64,000 bases of DNA, from positions 7,198,847 through 7,262,846 of the forward strand of contig NC_023755.2 in NCBI RefSeq assembly GCF_000499845.2, in the 5' to 3' direction. A model generated the notes under the pieces. That model searched no databases. It had not been told where the DNA came from and worked only from the letters and a program-made list of their open reading frames with translations. The stretch comes from Phaseolus vulgaris. Taxonomy: Eukaryota; Streptophyta; Magnoliopsida; Fabales; Fabaceae. A program made the translations under genes and the position numbers. Of the stretch, positions 48,691 to 60,495 are shown piece after piece. Within the stretch, counting starts at the first letter, position 1. Every line of letters starts with the position of its first letter.

Positions 48691-48960
48691 TGGTGGGTGG
48701 GTCAACATATAAAGAGTTCGGGAAAATTCATGAACAAAGTCCCACACCACTAGGTGCAAATTGATAGCGGCTTGACATCTCCTTGTGATGTGCTCGAGTG
48801 AGGCTAATGTTATGACCATTAATTTGCAATTGACAAACTAAGCTGAAAACCTCGTACAAAATGTGTCGAATGAGTCAATAAAATTTTGAGGAAGAGATTA
48901 ATATTGTTTATGAGTTGATCCTTTAAAGATCGTGGAAAATAATCGACAATGTATTCCCAA

Positions 48961-50519
48961 ATTAAAAAAAATATATAATTTTACGTGTTATTATTGTAAG
49001 TAGATAATCTCAACTTCGTATATTACGGTATTAAGTCATATATATATATATTAACTAAGTGGTTTTGGGTTGTTAGAATTACTTTTCCAATAAGAAATAC
49101 TTTAAATTTTGTATTTATTTTTATATTCATAATTTATTTCCTATTTTTAAAATAACTTTTTTATATTTATTTTCAATTGTTTTGACCTAGTTACAAAAAC
49201 TATGTTTCAGAGAGGTATTTTTCCTGGTTTCTAAATTTTTTTCGTTAAATAAATTTTTTGTGTAGTTTTATTATTAGTATTTGGCAAACAAAATTTTCAG
49301 TAGTTTGTAGTATTTTTGAAACGTTATTAAAACAACTTATTTTTAAACAATAACTTCCATTTATTTGATATCTATTTCTATTTTCTTCTTTAACATATTT
49401 ATTAAGTTTTTTTTTTAATTTTATGTTTTTCATCCACTCATACGACATCATTTTATGATTTTTTTAAATTTTTTCTTACATAAGGTAAATATTATTATTT
49501 TTAATCTTTTAACAAATAAGATATCGACAATAATAAAAAATAAATTTACTATCATCATTAATATTTAACTACTTTTATATTATATCTTATGTCTATATAA
49601 AAATACGTTATTTTTATTTTATTTTATTTTAAATTTCTATAGAAATATTGTAAAATATTGTATAGAATTAATAAGAAAACTAAATAAGAAGAAGTATATA
49701 ACAATTTTAAACAAACTAAAATTAATTAAAATAATTATTTGCAAATAAAATATTATAAAATATTAATTCTATTAAGAATTAGAAATATCCTTAAAAATAT
49801 TTTTTTTATAAAATATCGTATAGTTCTATCATTCACCTTAATTTAACTAATAATTTCAGTGAACAAACACTCTTAATTTAATAAGTTAGCTACAACTTTT
49901 AATAATTAACTATTTTGTTTACTTTCTTCCAATATAACCTAAATAACTGTTAAATATGTAGATATAGGTGTGTGTTACTCTTGTAAATTCAGTTAAACTG
50001 CATGGAATAACCATTTCCAGTACTTTTCTGTATAGATTTTTGAAAAACAAAAAGACATGTTATAAACTGTCTGAAAAATTAAAAAAAAAATAAAACTTTT
50101 AAGTGTAATTCATAAGGTAATTTACTTATATATATTATAATTTTTGTTTTATTTTTATTCAACGTGAGCCTCACACTAAACTTTAGAAATTCATACATAA
50201 AATTTATTATAAATACGTCCAACACTAGATAGTATGATATTATTTTAGAAAATCAACTTTAAACCTAATATCAAATCAGTTTATAAAATAAAATCTACAA
50301 CCACTTATATACTATTTATATACATGAAAATTTTTTATTTTAAAAAGAAAATATAAGAATAATTTGCTAAAATTCCTAATGCATTTACTGGTTTGAGCTA
50401 CCTACCTATCACGTCTATTATGTCTATTGTTGCCAAAAGTTCCAATTACTTCCTAAACCTTTCCTTTTTTCTCTTTACTATGTTTCATATTCAGAATCTG
50501 TTAGCAGCAAAGAAACAAA
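48961..50519. other. AT-rich intergenic sequence and promoter of the oxidoreductase gene
   Basis: No gene. A decayed TRIM-LTR piece lies at about 50215-50325 (CAACTTTAAACCTAATATC, then a CCACTTATATACTAT block). The last 150 bp before 50520 is the likely leader and core promoter; no clear box was assigned. Confidence 0.5.
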
Positions 50520-53500
50520 ATGATGAGTAGCACATCCATTAAGGTTGCCGTGTTGGGAAGTGGAAGTAAGCACTACACCCACTTCACTTGAAATCAACTC
50601 ATTTTTTTTGAATAATAATTGTGATAATAATAATGTAATATTGACAGTTTCAGGAGCCGTGTGTGCTTCAACTCTTGCCAAATATGGGGTTTCTGTCACT
50701 CTCTTTGAGTCAGCCAGAGGCCCTGGCGGACGTATGTCCCAAAGAAGGTACTTTTGGTAATGTATAGGGTTCCCTCCACCGTTTATTCTAATGGGGTTCT
50801 GCGGAATTGTTGTTTAAACCATTGGAATAGCATTTTCAAGATGCCCATTTCATTCAGGGAGATTTTTTTATATCTTATCAGTTACATTACATAGTTTTCT
50901 GTTATCTCTTTGAAAAAGTATTTATTTTTTAAAGGAGAAAAAGGAAACAGATTTAAATTTTCTGATTGCTGTATTTTGTTGGAGATTCCACATCATGATG
51001 ATATTTCATTGTATATAAGTGAGTCAAAACCTCACCTTATAAGCCGATTTCCAATTCTTAACATATTTGTTTGCTTTGAATATGTGGAATTAGGAAGGTT
51101 TGTTAGGGCTTATGTTTTGCACCTTTTCAGATTGGTAGCATGTAGCTTGATCTCTCTATGAAATCGTTATTTCAATTTTCAGTCTTCTAGTTTGTATTAT
51201 TTAATATGTTTTATGGATTATTTTATTTTACTTTTTGTGATAATTTGCTGACTGCCATTGCTTAGTCAAAGAAGTGACACTGATATTTAATGATAGTTTA
51301 GTTTAAGGTGTAGCACAGTTAATATTGATTTTTCCTCACTAATTATACTGGATTTTCCTTCTTTAGTTTGGTGATAATTTGAAACAGGATCCTAAAATTT
51401 GTCAATTTCTTGCAATCAGGGAAAAAACTGAAGATGGGAAGGAGCTGCATTTTGACCATGGTGCCCCATTTTTCTCTGTTGGCAAGTCTGAAGTCTTACG
51501 CCTGGTTGAAGAGTGGGAATCAAGGGGTCTTGTAGCTGAATGGAAAGAAAAGTTTGGCTTCTTTGATTTTCACACCCGTGAATTTAACAACATTGAGCAG
51601 GTTGACAATTATAATTCATATGCTCAAATTGTTTTATGCAGTATAAGTAGTGTCATGTGTGAAAAACAAGAAATAAGACACAAGAAGAAGAGAGGGTTGA
51701 ATTGCATTTTTAAAATTTCCCAGTTTTTCGTTGATCTCGTTTGTTTAGATGCCGTTAGACGATAAATGTAAAAATCGAAAATTTGAGAATTCTTTGTGAA
51801 AACTGGTTTTAATTTTTCCTTCCTTAGTTAGTTAGACAACAAAATAACTAGTTCGACAGCAGAATAACCTGCAATGTAAAAGATTGAAGAAAAGGAAAAG
51901 TTACTCATCCGTCATCATCTTATGAGCTATCATGTTGAGAAGCATTAAATGCATGGCATGGAGCATTAAATCCTCTTCTCTTCTTTATGCAACCTCTATG
52001 ATAGTTGGCAGTAGTACTTATCTTCCTCGGAAATTGATCCTTTTACACTGAACATTGGTTAAAAGTGCACATTGTACATGATAGACAGTTGAGTAAAAGT
52101 TGAAACTAGCTTTGTCAAAGAAGTTGGTGGTCATTTTAGCTTTAGCCATATCCCAAGGCATTTTTGAAAGTTGCTAGGCCCGATCTACCTGGGAGTAAAA
52201 GACATTCTTTGTTTCTTCAAACTTAAGCTTTGGTATATTCTTCATGCTTGTCATCTTGAAGTCTTGATTTGTACTTATCATCTGAATGATCTTCATTTAA
52301 CTTATCAGACGAAGTGGAACTTGGCTCTATCGTCTGTCAGAAGAAGCATTTGCATTTGTGATTTGATTAGCATTTGTCAAACGCAGCTGCTTCATGTATT
52401 CCAAACACTAGGCTTACTGTGTTTTTAGCATATAATCAAAATATTTGTATTTTTAGCATATAGTGTCTCTTTCTCTATGTTGTTTAAGGACTTAAGTTCA
52501 TGTTACATCTTTGATTTCATTATATTTTTGTTTTTTTACGAGTGTTTGTTTAGAAGTTTATCCAAATTGGATCTAGTATCTCCATTGAAAAAGAATTATG
52601 TTTACTATCCACATGCAAAAGTTGGGTTTCATGTTCTCATGACAAATGTAGACCTTTGGCAAAGGCAAGGCGTTGATATATGAAAATATATATCTTAGAA
52701 TGACCTTAGAATTTAGACGTTAGAAAACTTATTTTCTGGAAAAATCATGACATTTTACTTCCATTCAAAATGTTATGTACTAATCCAAATTATGTAGATG
52801 ACTTGTACAAAACCTTGTGTATCTGAGATCAGTTTTACTTGAATAGTGGTTTCTCTGACTGGAATATTTATTAGGAAGGATCAAGCAAGAGATATGTAGG
52901 TGTTCCAGGCATGAATTCTATATGCAAATCATTGGGAAGTGAGAATGGTATCAACTTTCTTTTTATTATTTAGTATTGTTGTTCATAGTTGACCATGAAG
53001 GCAGTAGAAAGCTTATTCATTACCTTTCTCATGGTTAGGTGTGGAAAGCAAGTTTGGTGTGGGTATTGGAAGAATTCAATGGTTGCATGATGAGAAAGAG
53101 TGGTCATTGACAGGAGTGGATGGGCAAAATCTGGGTCAGTTTAAGGGTCTTGTTGCATCAGACAAGAACATATTTTCTCCACGGATTACAGAAGTAACAG
53201 GACGGCTGCCACTACTTGGTATGAGTATGATGGTTTTCTTTTCCTGGCTCTGTTTATTTTTCCATGTTATGTTATTCCTCATTCATTTGATCCTTTTTAT
53301 GTTTGATGATGAATTGTTTTAGTGTTATGCTAGAGAGCATGAATGCAAATGCTTTTGATAAGTTTTTCTTACATTTTGTCATTTTTGCAATAATCTTGAA
53401 GGCTAAGAAGGATTAACAATTTCTTGCCAGATTGCAATACCCACACAATGTGTTTCTTGTGACCTGCTAAAGTATGGATTATGTATTGATTATTTTACAC

Positions 53501-55255
53501 TCATGCAAGTGATGCAGATATAAATTTAGTGCCAGAGTTGTCAGAAAAGCTGCTCAATCTTTCTGTTAAGCCATGTTTCGTTGTAATGCTGGCATTTGCA
53601 GAGCCTCTATCAACAGTATGATATACAACTCCCAAGCTATTATTGAATTCTATAAGCTTACAAATATATGAATTGGATATGGCTCATTTGGTTTTGGATT
53701 CGTTTCATCACTCATGCTTGGTTTTGGCAAGATGGTTCTTGATTTCCTTTTCGGTTTTTAGCAACTTGATGACTTCTTCTTGTGAAAAATTTATGTAGTT
53801 TGATATCTACTAAATAAAACAGCTGAAAAATGAGTTTGGCAAGGTTAATGTGTTAATTTTTATAACCAACAGATTCAAAAGTATATAAACAGACTAGCTA
53901 TCATGAAAAAAAAACTTTAAGGTGGGGGTACAATGTAGTTGAATTAAGGCTTTGCTGAGTTTTCTAATCTTCCATTCAGTACAATTTTTCTGACATAATT
54001 GAGGATCTTAGTCTACAAAATTCATTTATGATTCAGATTCCTGTCAAAGCCTTTTCTTTTGAAAATTCTAGAGTTTTAAGCCGGGCTTATTGTGATAGCA
54101 GCAAGCCTAGTCGTTCTACTGCAAGGTATGTTGCATTAGCGTTATAAATATACTTTGTAACTAATTTTCCATTGTTAATGGGGTGGTAACTGGTATCTCT
54201 GCAGTGAAAGATGGGTTCTTCATTCTACACCAGAATATGCAGAGAATATAATTGCTCAAACTGGACTCAAGAAGCCCTCAGACATTACACTCAACAAAGT
54301 GGCTGAACAGCTTTTGCAAGAATTTCAAAGCACAGGGCTTATCATATCTCAACCATTTTTCAAGAAAGCTCATAGATGGTAAGTAACTAAGAGTTAATGT
54401 ACATAGATAGAAGCTCTAAGTTGACAGCAATTTCTCATGCCATGGACATGTGTAATACATCTAGAATTACACTTAGTTGTTAGTGCCTTGAAAGAACTAT
54501 CTTGAGTTATTAGAGCATTACTATAGAGCAGTGTTGGAGATCTCATATCGACTAGAGATAAGGATATTTTATAGTATATAAATGGGTTCAAATTTCACCT
54601 TATAAAGTCCACTTCTTAATAGGTAACATTCGCGCTTCTTATCCATTAATTTTTTCACATCTCAGAAACTCGGTTGCCTTTACCTCTGGTGGATAATTTT
54701 GTATGAACTTTATCGTGGAAAACCTTTCTCTTAACAAAGTTTTGATCTATCAAATATCCTTTGCATGATGATAAGTAGGAAATAACTAACTAGTGTTAAA
54801 TTAATGGATAAATGCTAGCTTGTCAGAGACCATGTACTGATTTATTTTTTATTGATAGGATTTAAACACATGTAGTACGAAGGAGTTTACAACAACTCAC
54901 ATACACTTTAATGATGTTCAAAACAACATCATTATATTTTAGTTATCCTTTTTTTATCTGCTTTAACATTAGAAACTCAAGAGAATTTCAATATTAACAA
55001 TACTGCTGCATGCAATATTTCCATTCAATGCTTATGATGAGAAAGGTTTTGTTTTTATGTTGCAAAGTTGATTGTTTTTACAGGGGGAGTGCATTTCCAG
55101 CTGCTAGTGTTGCCCCAGAGGAAAAATGTCTTTGGGATAGAAGCAAGAAACTAGCCATCTGTGGAGACTTCTGTGTCAGTCCTAATGTTGAAGGTGCCAT
55201 AGATAGTGGTTTGGCAGCTGCATTAAAGCTTAGAGATAATGTCAGCTCTTTATAG
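50520..55255 (+). CDS. FAD/NAD(P)-binding oxidoreductase, renalase-like
   Basis: Predicted 370-aa flavoprotein of the amine-oxidase/renalase-like superfamily. Exons: 50520-50565, 50648-50747, 51420-51600, 52875-52947, 53039-53218, 53518-53615, 54037-54125, 54205-54378, 55084-55255; all GT..AG, phases close. An N-terminal Rossmann dinucleotide motif VAVLGSGISGAVCA (split by intron 1) is followed by the second FAD-contact block GPGGRMSQRR, then HFDHGAPFF. The C-terminal ICGDFCVSPNVEGAIDSGLAAA is the usual last FAD-binding strand-helix. It resembles Arabidopsis At3g04650 from memory; the substrate of the plant protein is not known. No obvious transit peptide. A second ATG directly follows the first (50523), so the start is uncertain by one residue. 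Introns 2 and 8 contain TRIM-like LTRs, and intron 3 (1274 bp) is unusually long. Confidence 0.9.
50977..51060 (+). mobile_element. TRIM-like LTR in intron 2 of the oxidoreductase gene
   Basis: Begins TGTTGGAGATTCCACATC, with GTATATAAGTGAGT and CCTCACCTTATAAGCCG in the family order. The 3' part is lost or diverged. It lies well inside the intron. Confidence 0.6.
54532..54628 (+). mobile_element. TRIM-like LTR in intron 8 of the oxidoreductase gene
   Basis: Begins TGTTGGAGATCTCATATCG, continues ACTAGAGATAAGG and AGTATATAAATGGG, and ends near GGTAACA. Same family and orientation as the intron 2 copy. Confidence 0.65.
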
Positions 55256-56431
55256 TTGGAGCCCTTGTTATCTTAAGTCCTTCTTTGGGTTTTTTCTGGG
55301 AGAATTCATGTTCAAAATTTGTTTTAAGACATCACTGTATTACTAAGCATAATAAGGTAAAGCATCTGTGATGTGCACTGTATTTGTGAGTTAGTGAGCA
55401 TGTTATATCTTTTTAGTTGAATAAAACACATTTAAGAAAGCATTGTGAGAAGCCCTTTTAGGTAATGATTGTCTAATCAATGAATCCACTTACTGATAAG
55501 TAAACTTGGATACGAAAAGTATAAATGTTTTGAAGAAACAAACGGGGATTTAGACAAATTACTCTTCTAATTAATAGTTATTTGTCTGCTTCTTGTTGTA
55601 GAGATCTTACTTCGATAAAAATTAAAGATATTTCACAATATATAAATATATGTAAACTTTATCTTATAAATTAGTTTTATAATGTTAAATTAGATTTAAA
55701 GTTTATTTTTTAATATTTTTAATAATTTTTTATAAAATTAAAAAATAATGAAATAAATTCTTTTAAGTTATTTTTAATATAGTTCATCCAGTAATTATTA
55801 TTTTAAAAATATTATTAATTATCAAGTATATTAATTATTTATTTTTTGCTTTTCTTAATGTAATTGTCCAGTAAGTACTTTAATTTTGAGCAATGATATT
55901 TGACACTCATTAAATTCTAAATTCTAAATTTCGATTACATTTATTTGACACTTAAATAAATTATTATCTTATTATAATATAATATGTTATTTTAAAAAAA
56001 TGGTAGAGAAGTTATTTTTATTATTTGGGATGTTAAACAAATTTGATTCTTTACTTTTATGAGTTAAATCAAGAGAAAATAATAAAAGAAGATGAAAAGT
56101 AATTTTCGTAAATTTATTTTCCAAATAATTTGACTAATCCTCGATAATTTAATTTATATTAAATTATTGTAATTTTCCACTAAATAAATGTTGTGTTAAC
56201 GGAAGCTAGGGCAAAGTGAAACCATTATAACTTTTTTGTTGTTGTTGAATGAACATTTTTAAGTGCAATTCTGCAGTAATTTCCACCTTAAAACACACAC
56301 AAATGTTGTAAAATCTCTCCTTTTTCTTCCACCAGAAAAAATGTGTTTTTTTCCTGAGGGAATATCCACTTTGCTTTCATGAAGATGAATTTGAAGATTT
56401 TTGTTTGCAGGTGAAAAATTGATCTGGTTCA

Positions 56432-56449
56432 GATAATGTTTACATTATC
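56432..56449. promoter_or_regulatory. Inverted pair of I-box (GATAA) motifs upstream of psbR
   Basis: GATAATG (56432-56438), a 4-bp spacer, then its exact complement CATTATC (56443-56449). Each arm contains the GATAA core found in light-regulated nuclear genes. It lies about 160 bp before the psbR ATG. Function is inferred from motif and position only. Confidence 0.5.
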
Positions 56450-56479
56450 ATATCCCTCTGTCTGCCACAAATGCCACGC

Positions 56480-56485
56480 CACGTG
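56480..56485. promoter_or_regulatory. G-box CACGTG upstream of psbR
   Basis: A perfect palindromic CACGTG, 30 bp after the I-box pair. CCAAT follows at 56493-56497. I-box plus G-box is the classic light-responsive arrangement of photosynthesis genes. No good TATA box lies between here and the ATG, as is common for plant photosystem genes. Confidence 0.6.
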
Positions 56486-56608
56486 TCAGAAAACCAATCA
56501 CAAATCCTTGGCCACTATTGTTGTTATTATTATGAGTGGCACTTGTTTTGTTTTCCATACCAAAGAAGAAGCATTTGCAGAAGCAGCAACAATTAGTCTC
56601 AGCTGAAA

Positions 56609-58049
56609 ATGGCCTCCTCAGTGATGGCATCTGTGGCCCTTAAACCTGCCCCTTTCACTGTTGAGAAGTCCTCAGTGAGAGGGCTTCCCTCCCTCTCAAG
56701 AAACTCCTCTTCATTCAGAGTTGTGGCCAGTGGTGGCAAGAAGATCAAGACTGACACACCTTATGGTTGGATTGCATACATGCACTTTCTGAAACATTGC
56801 AAACACCCTTTTGTCAATCTTGCTGATTTTTGTGTGAATGTTTTGCAGGAATCAGTGGTGGCATGAACTTGAGGGATGGAGTTGATGCATCTGGCAGGAA
56901 AGGAAAGGTTTGTACCTTCATGGTTGTTTTTAATTGGCCTTCTTGGATTGCATCTTAGAACATAGTTAGCATGAATTGTTGTGACTAAAGTACACACAGA
57001 ATAATCAATCTCAGTTGTTTTGAGAAGAAGATGAACTGATACTCAACTATATCATGATTTGTTGTGTATGCTATGTGCTTGATAGGAAAAACCACTGACA
57101 CTTCTTCAACATTCTCATGATTTGTTGATATTGGCTATTGAGTTTTTCAATCAATAACTGAAAGTGTTTACTTCTGTTTAAGTTTTTGAAATTGTTATTT
57201 TATTACATAACTTTGGAGTTAGAGTCTCTCACTCTGATTAAGGAATCTGAAGTTGATTCATTCTTTTGAGATTGTTGGTAGTATTATTCTTCTAACTTTG
57301 AAACATGAATTCAGGGAAAGGGTGTGTACCAATATGTTGACAAATACGGTGCTAATGTTGATGGATACAGGTAATAATAAGATCTATATTATTTAAAGTT
57401 TAGGATATTGAAAATATAAATTATTTTCATTCATCTGTGTAATTAAATTTCTTATTATGCAGTCCTATCTATGACACCAAGGACTGGTCTCCAACCGGTG
57501 ATGTCTATGCTGGAGGTAAGAAACTTTTTGGTAACTTAATGTCATTCAAGAAAAATTAGCATGAAAGAGAAAGCAAAACAGTTTTAATCTACATATCAAA
57601 TTATTTTCACTTATTTTTCATTGGAATATATTCCTTTAAAGTAAAATCTGTTGTTTAAAATTGGAATTGGATTCCATATCCTTAAACAATATATATCCAA
57701 ACTTTCTCAATAGGAAAAACCTGTTTGAAAGGAGAAATTACACACACACATATATTATATATTATATAAGTTATGATTTATGAAAATTAGTAGCCCTACT
57801 CTTTGAGTTGTTGAGTTTAGAGAACCCTTGTGCTTTTCTTATTCATTTGTGTTTCAACATCATTAGAGAAGTAGTTTAGTATTCTTGTGATGAATAGTTT
57901 ATGATAATAAGAATTGAAAGTAAAAGATATGTTGTTTATGTTTTCATAATGCAGGTACGACTGGCTTGGCTATCTGGGCTGTGACTCTACTTGGTCTGCT
58001 AGCTGGTGGGGCACTTCTTGTCTACAACACAAGTGCTTTGGCACAATAG
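56609..58049 (+). CDS. PSBR: Photosystem II 10 kDa polypeptide PsbR precursor
   Basis: Nuclear gene for a small thylakoid membrane protein that helps stabilise the oxygen-evolving complex of photosystem II, notably PsbP binding. Five exons: 56609-56765, 56849-56907, 57315-57370, 57463-57515, 57955-58049; all GT..AG, phases close, 139 aa (the family is close to 140). Residues 1-40 or so are a Ser-rich chloroplast transit peptide ([20 protein letters not shown]...). The mature part has the conserved [37 protein letters not shown] and [19 protein letters not shown] blocks. One C-terminal membrane span ([16 protein letters not shown]) is followed by NTSALAQ. A G-box and paired I-boxes upstream suggest light control. 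Nothing is missing or odd. Confidence 0.97.
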
Positions 58050-60495
58050 ACTTTGCAGATCCATGTTTATGTTACAACTTAGTTCATGTACCTATCTAAA
58101 ATTGAAGAGTTCTTCATCAACTACTTTGTGGATATGTGATGTTTCTTCTCTTCTATAAATGCCTGGATGTGAAAATTATTTTTGTTACTATAATCATGCA
58201 TGCGTCTTCGTTGGATGTGTTTGTCTCTTTTTTTTTTCCTTGCAAATGAAATTTGATAAAAATTAAGAGACCTTTTAAATAAGAAGGGATATTAAGAAAG
58301 ATATTTTCAATGAAATGTGTGACTTGGTTTGTGATAGTACTTTCTGTACAAAGGAAAGTACTAAATGTTTTTTTTTTGTAGTTTTACAAGGAAAAAAACG
58401 TCTAACATTTATCGTCCTGTTATGCTTCTATTTTCATTACAAACAATCAGTTTAGAATTATTAATGTTTCTATTTTGGCACCATATCGTTTTAGTGCATT
58501 TGTTTCAAGGGTGTTAAATTTTACATTGGGGAAAATCACGTTCACTTAGTTTTGGTTTTTTATAATGACAATGACGATGAAAGGAATGTTCTATGGCGTA
58601 ATAATATTGTAATTAATTTGTAGTCCAACACTGATGTTAATGCGTTTTGCAATCTTGGCCTTTGCATTGCTTTGAAATTGGGTGAAATGAAAGGAAAACC
58701 CTGCGTTTGAATTTAAAACCAATCATCAGATATTACAATTATAACTTTTGCAAAAAGATCACGAGGAATTAGAAATAAAAGGACTTCTTACATGTTAAAT
58801 TAATCTACAGGTGTAGAATAAAATGAGAATTATTATTAATATAGTTACTATTATACATATAAAGTAATTATTACAGTGCAATGCCTCAGAAATATTGATT
58901 TTATGGTTAAATTAAAGTAATTGTCTCACTCCAACAAGGAAGTTACCAGTAAAGATCTCAAAAAAAAATCTTCAATAAGAGGTAGGGAGAACGAGCTTGG
59001 TTGTGTTAATACAGATTATTGAACACAAAAATCAAATGGTTGAGAAGAGTGAGTGAGAACTAAAGACAACCCTAGAGTTCAAAATCAAATTTATATGATG
59101 GGAATAATGAACTTGGAAAACAGCCAAAAAAAACATTTATACAAGCTGCCGTACAACATGCATTAAGATAGAATTAGTTCTCCAATATCTCTGCGCTTTC
59201 GTCTATGACATAATTAGTGCAAAATCTTACAAGGGTGTATCAATGATGCTGCAACTATGGAGCCGCCAGCTACGGTGTTTCAAAAAGCAAGCTAGTGTTA
59301 CTTCCTAATGTTGCTTCACTTCCTACTGCTGCAAATAATTCCTTTGCCTGCCACGATGGACAATTGTAAGCATGCAATTACTACTAATCAACAAGTAAAT
59401 CATAAGGCACGATATTCAGCCATGGTATACAAATTTAGTTTGTTCAAAACGAAGTGTAGTGAGTTAAATAACAAGAATTCTGACAGAGATATCAAAAACA
59501 CAATCTGGCAGGCAAACTAAATTTTCGTTGTATAATGCAGAGTGATCCTATCCCAAAAACAGTTCAAGAAAAAACAGTTGATCCCTTCAAGGACGAGGGT
59601 TTACATTTACATATTTACATTATACTCTTTCAAGACAAATATAGAAAAAAAATCATATTTAGTTTTAATTTGATAACTATTTCAAAAATATTTTTATCTT
59701 TAAACATTTAAACCCCAAATATAATTTTGAAGGTAATTTAGAAAAAATCTCTTTACTGTAAGAAACAAGAACATCAAATAAACTTAATTACAATTCTTAA
59801 TCTATGTAAAAGTAGCTAATTTAAGCTTTAAAATTGAGTCCAGAGTTAGTACTATTACGTACTGTACATTATCCAAATATACTTGTAAAACCAATAACTA
59901 CAATTAATTTTTAGGATTCAACTTCATCTTCCCATCACTGACAAACAAACCACTTCGAAAAGACATTATGAATGAAACTATATTTTGTTTTTAATTCTAT
60001 ATAATAACGTCTGTAAATTTAACGTTTACAAAACTCTGACGATCTGTAATATTATTTTACTTAGTTATTTATGTTATTATCAACTATAACTATGTGAAAT
60101 ATTAGCTTGCTTTGCATTTTATTATTGTCTCAAAATAATGAAAAATTATACGAACCAAATCGACCTGTGGATATACACGGGTCTAATTACTACTAAAAGT
60201 AATTAAAGAAAAGAACATCAAGGGAACTCTAGAGTTTCGTTGCCACTGAGTACGAGATAATATTCTATCAAAACTGAACAGATTCATACAGATTCATACA
60301 TATTCGTTGCCCAAGGTTCAATGATGTAGGCTAATTACGAATGCAAATGTATCAAATTTACTGACAGAAGATTCTTTCGTGATCAAACAATCTTTCTTGA
60401 TATCCTATTAGAGCTTTTTGACATGCATATTAAATAAAATAAGCTAATTACTGTCTGTAGCAATCATGTTTGAGGGGTCCAGAAAGGCTACCTTT
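58050..60495. other. Intergenic region between convergent psbR and BRR2 genes
   Basis: Both genes point into this stretch, so its ends hold 3' UTRs. Between them is AT-rich DNA with no supported gene. The 70-codon plus-strand frame at 59308-59520 has no recognised motif. An 11-bp direct repeat, CAGATTCATAC, occurs twice at about 60280-60300. Confidence 0.6.

Larger units (their letters stand above)
44930..48960 (-). mobile_element. Ty3/Gypsy remnant broken by two solo LTRs
   Basis: Reading right to left on the minus strand, the order is: gag with a zinc-knuckle-like CNYHQN-x-GHTMKEC (48430-48690); a solo LTR insertion; an integrase zinc-binding relic with an RAGYY block at about 46796-46810 and a KNVKN stretch where the CxxC pair should be (46400-47060); a second solo LTR; then a non-coding stretch with repetitive, LTR-like composition (44930-45326). 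Reverse transcriptase and RNase H are missing. Stops are frequent. The LTR assignment of the leftmost part is inference. Confidence 0.55.
55256..56608. other. Intergenic region: 3' end of oxidoreductase gene, TRIM relic, psbR promoter
   Basis: The first 200 bp or so should be 3' UTR. A decayed TRIM-LTR lies at about 55608-55700. The middle is AT-rich and featureless. The last 180 bp carries the light-type promoter motifs of the psbR gene described separately. Confidence 0.6.
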
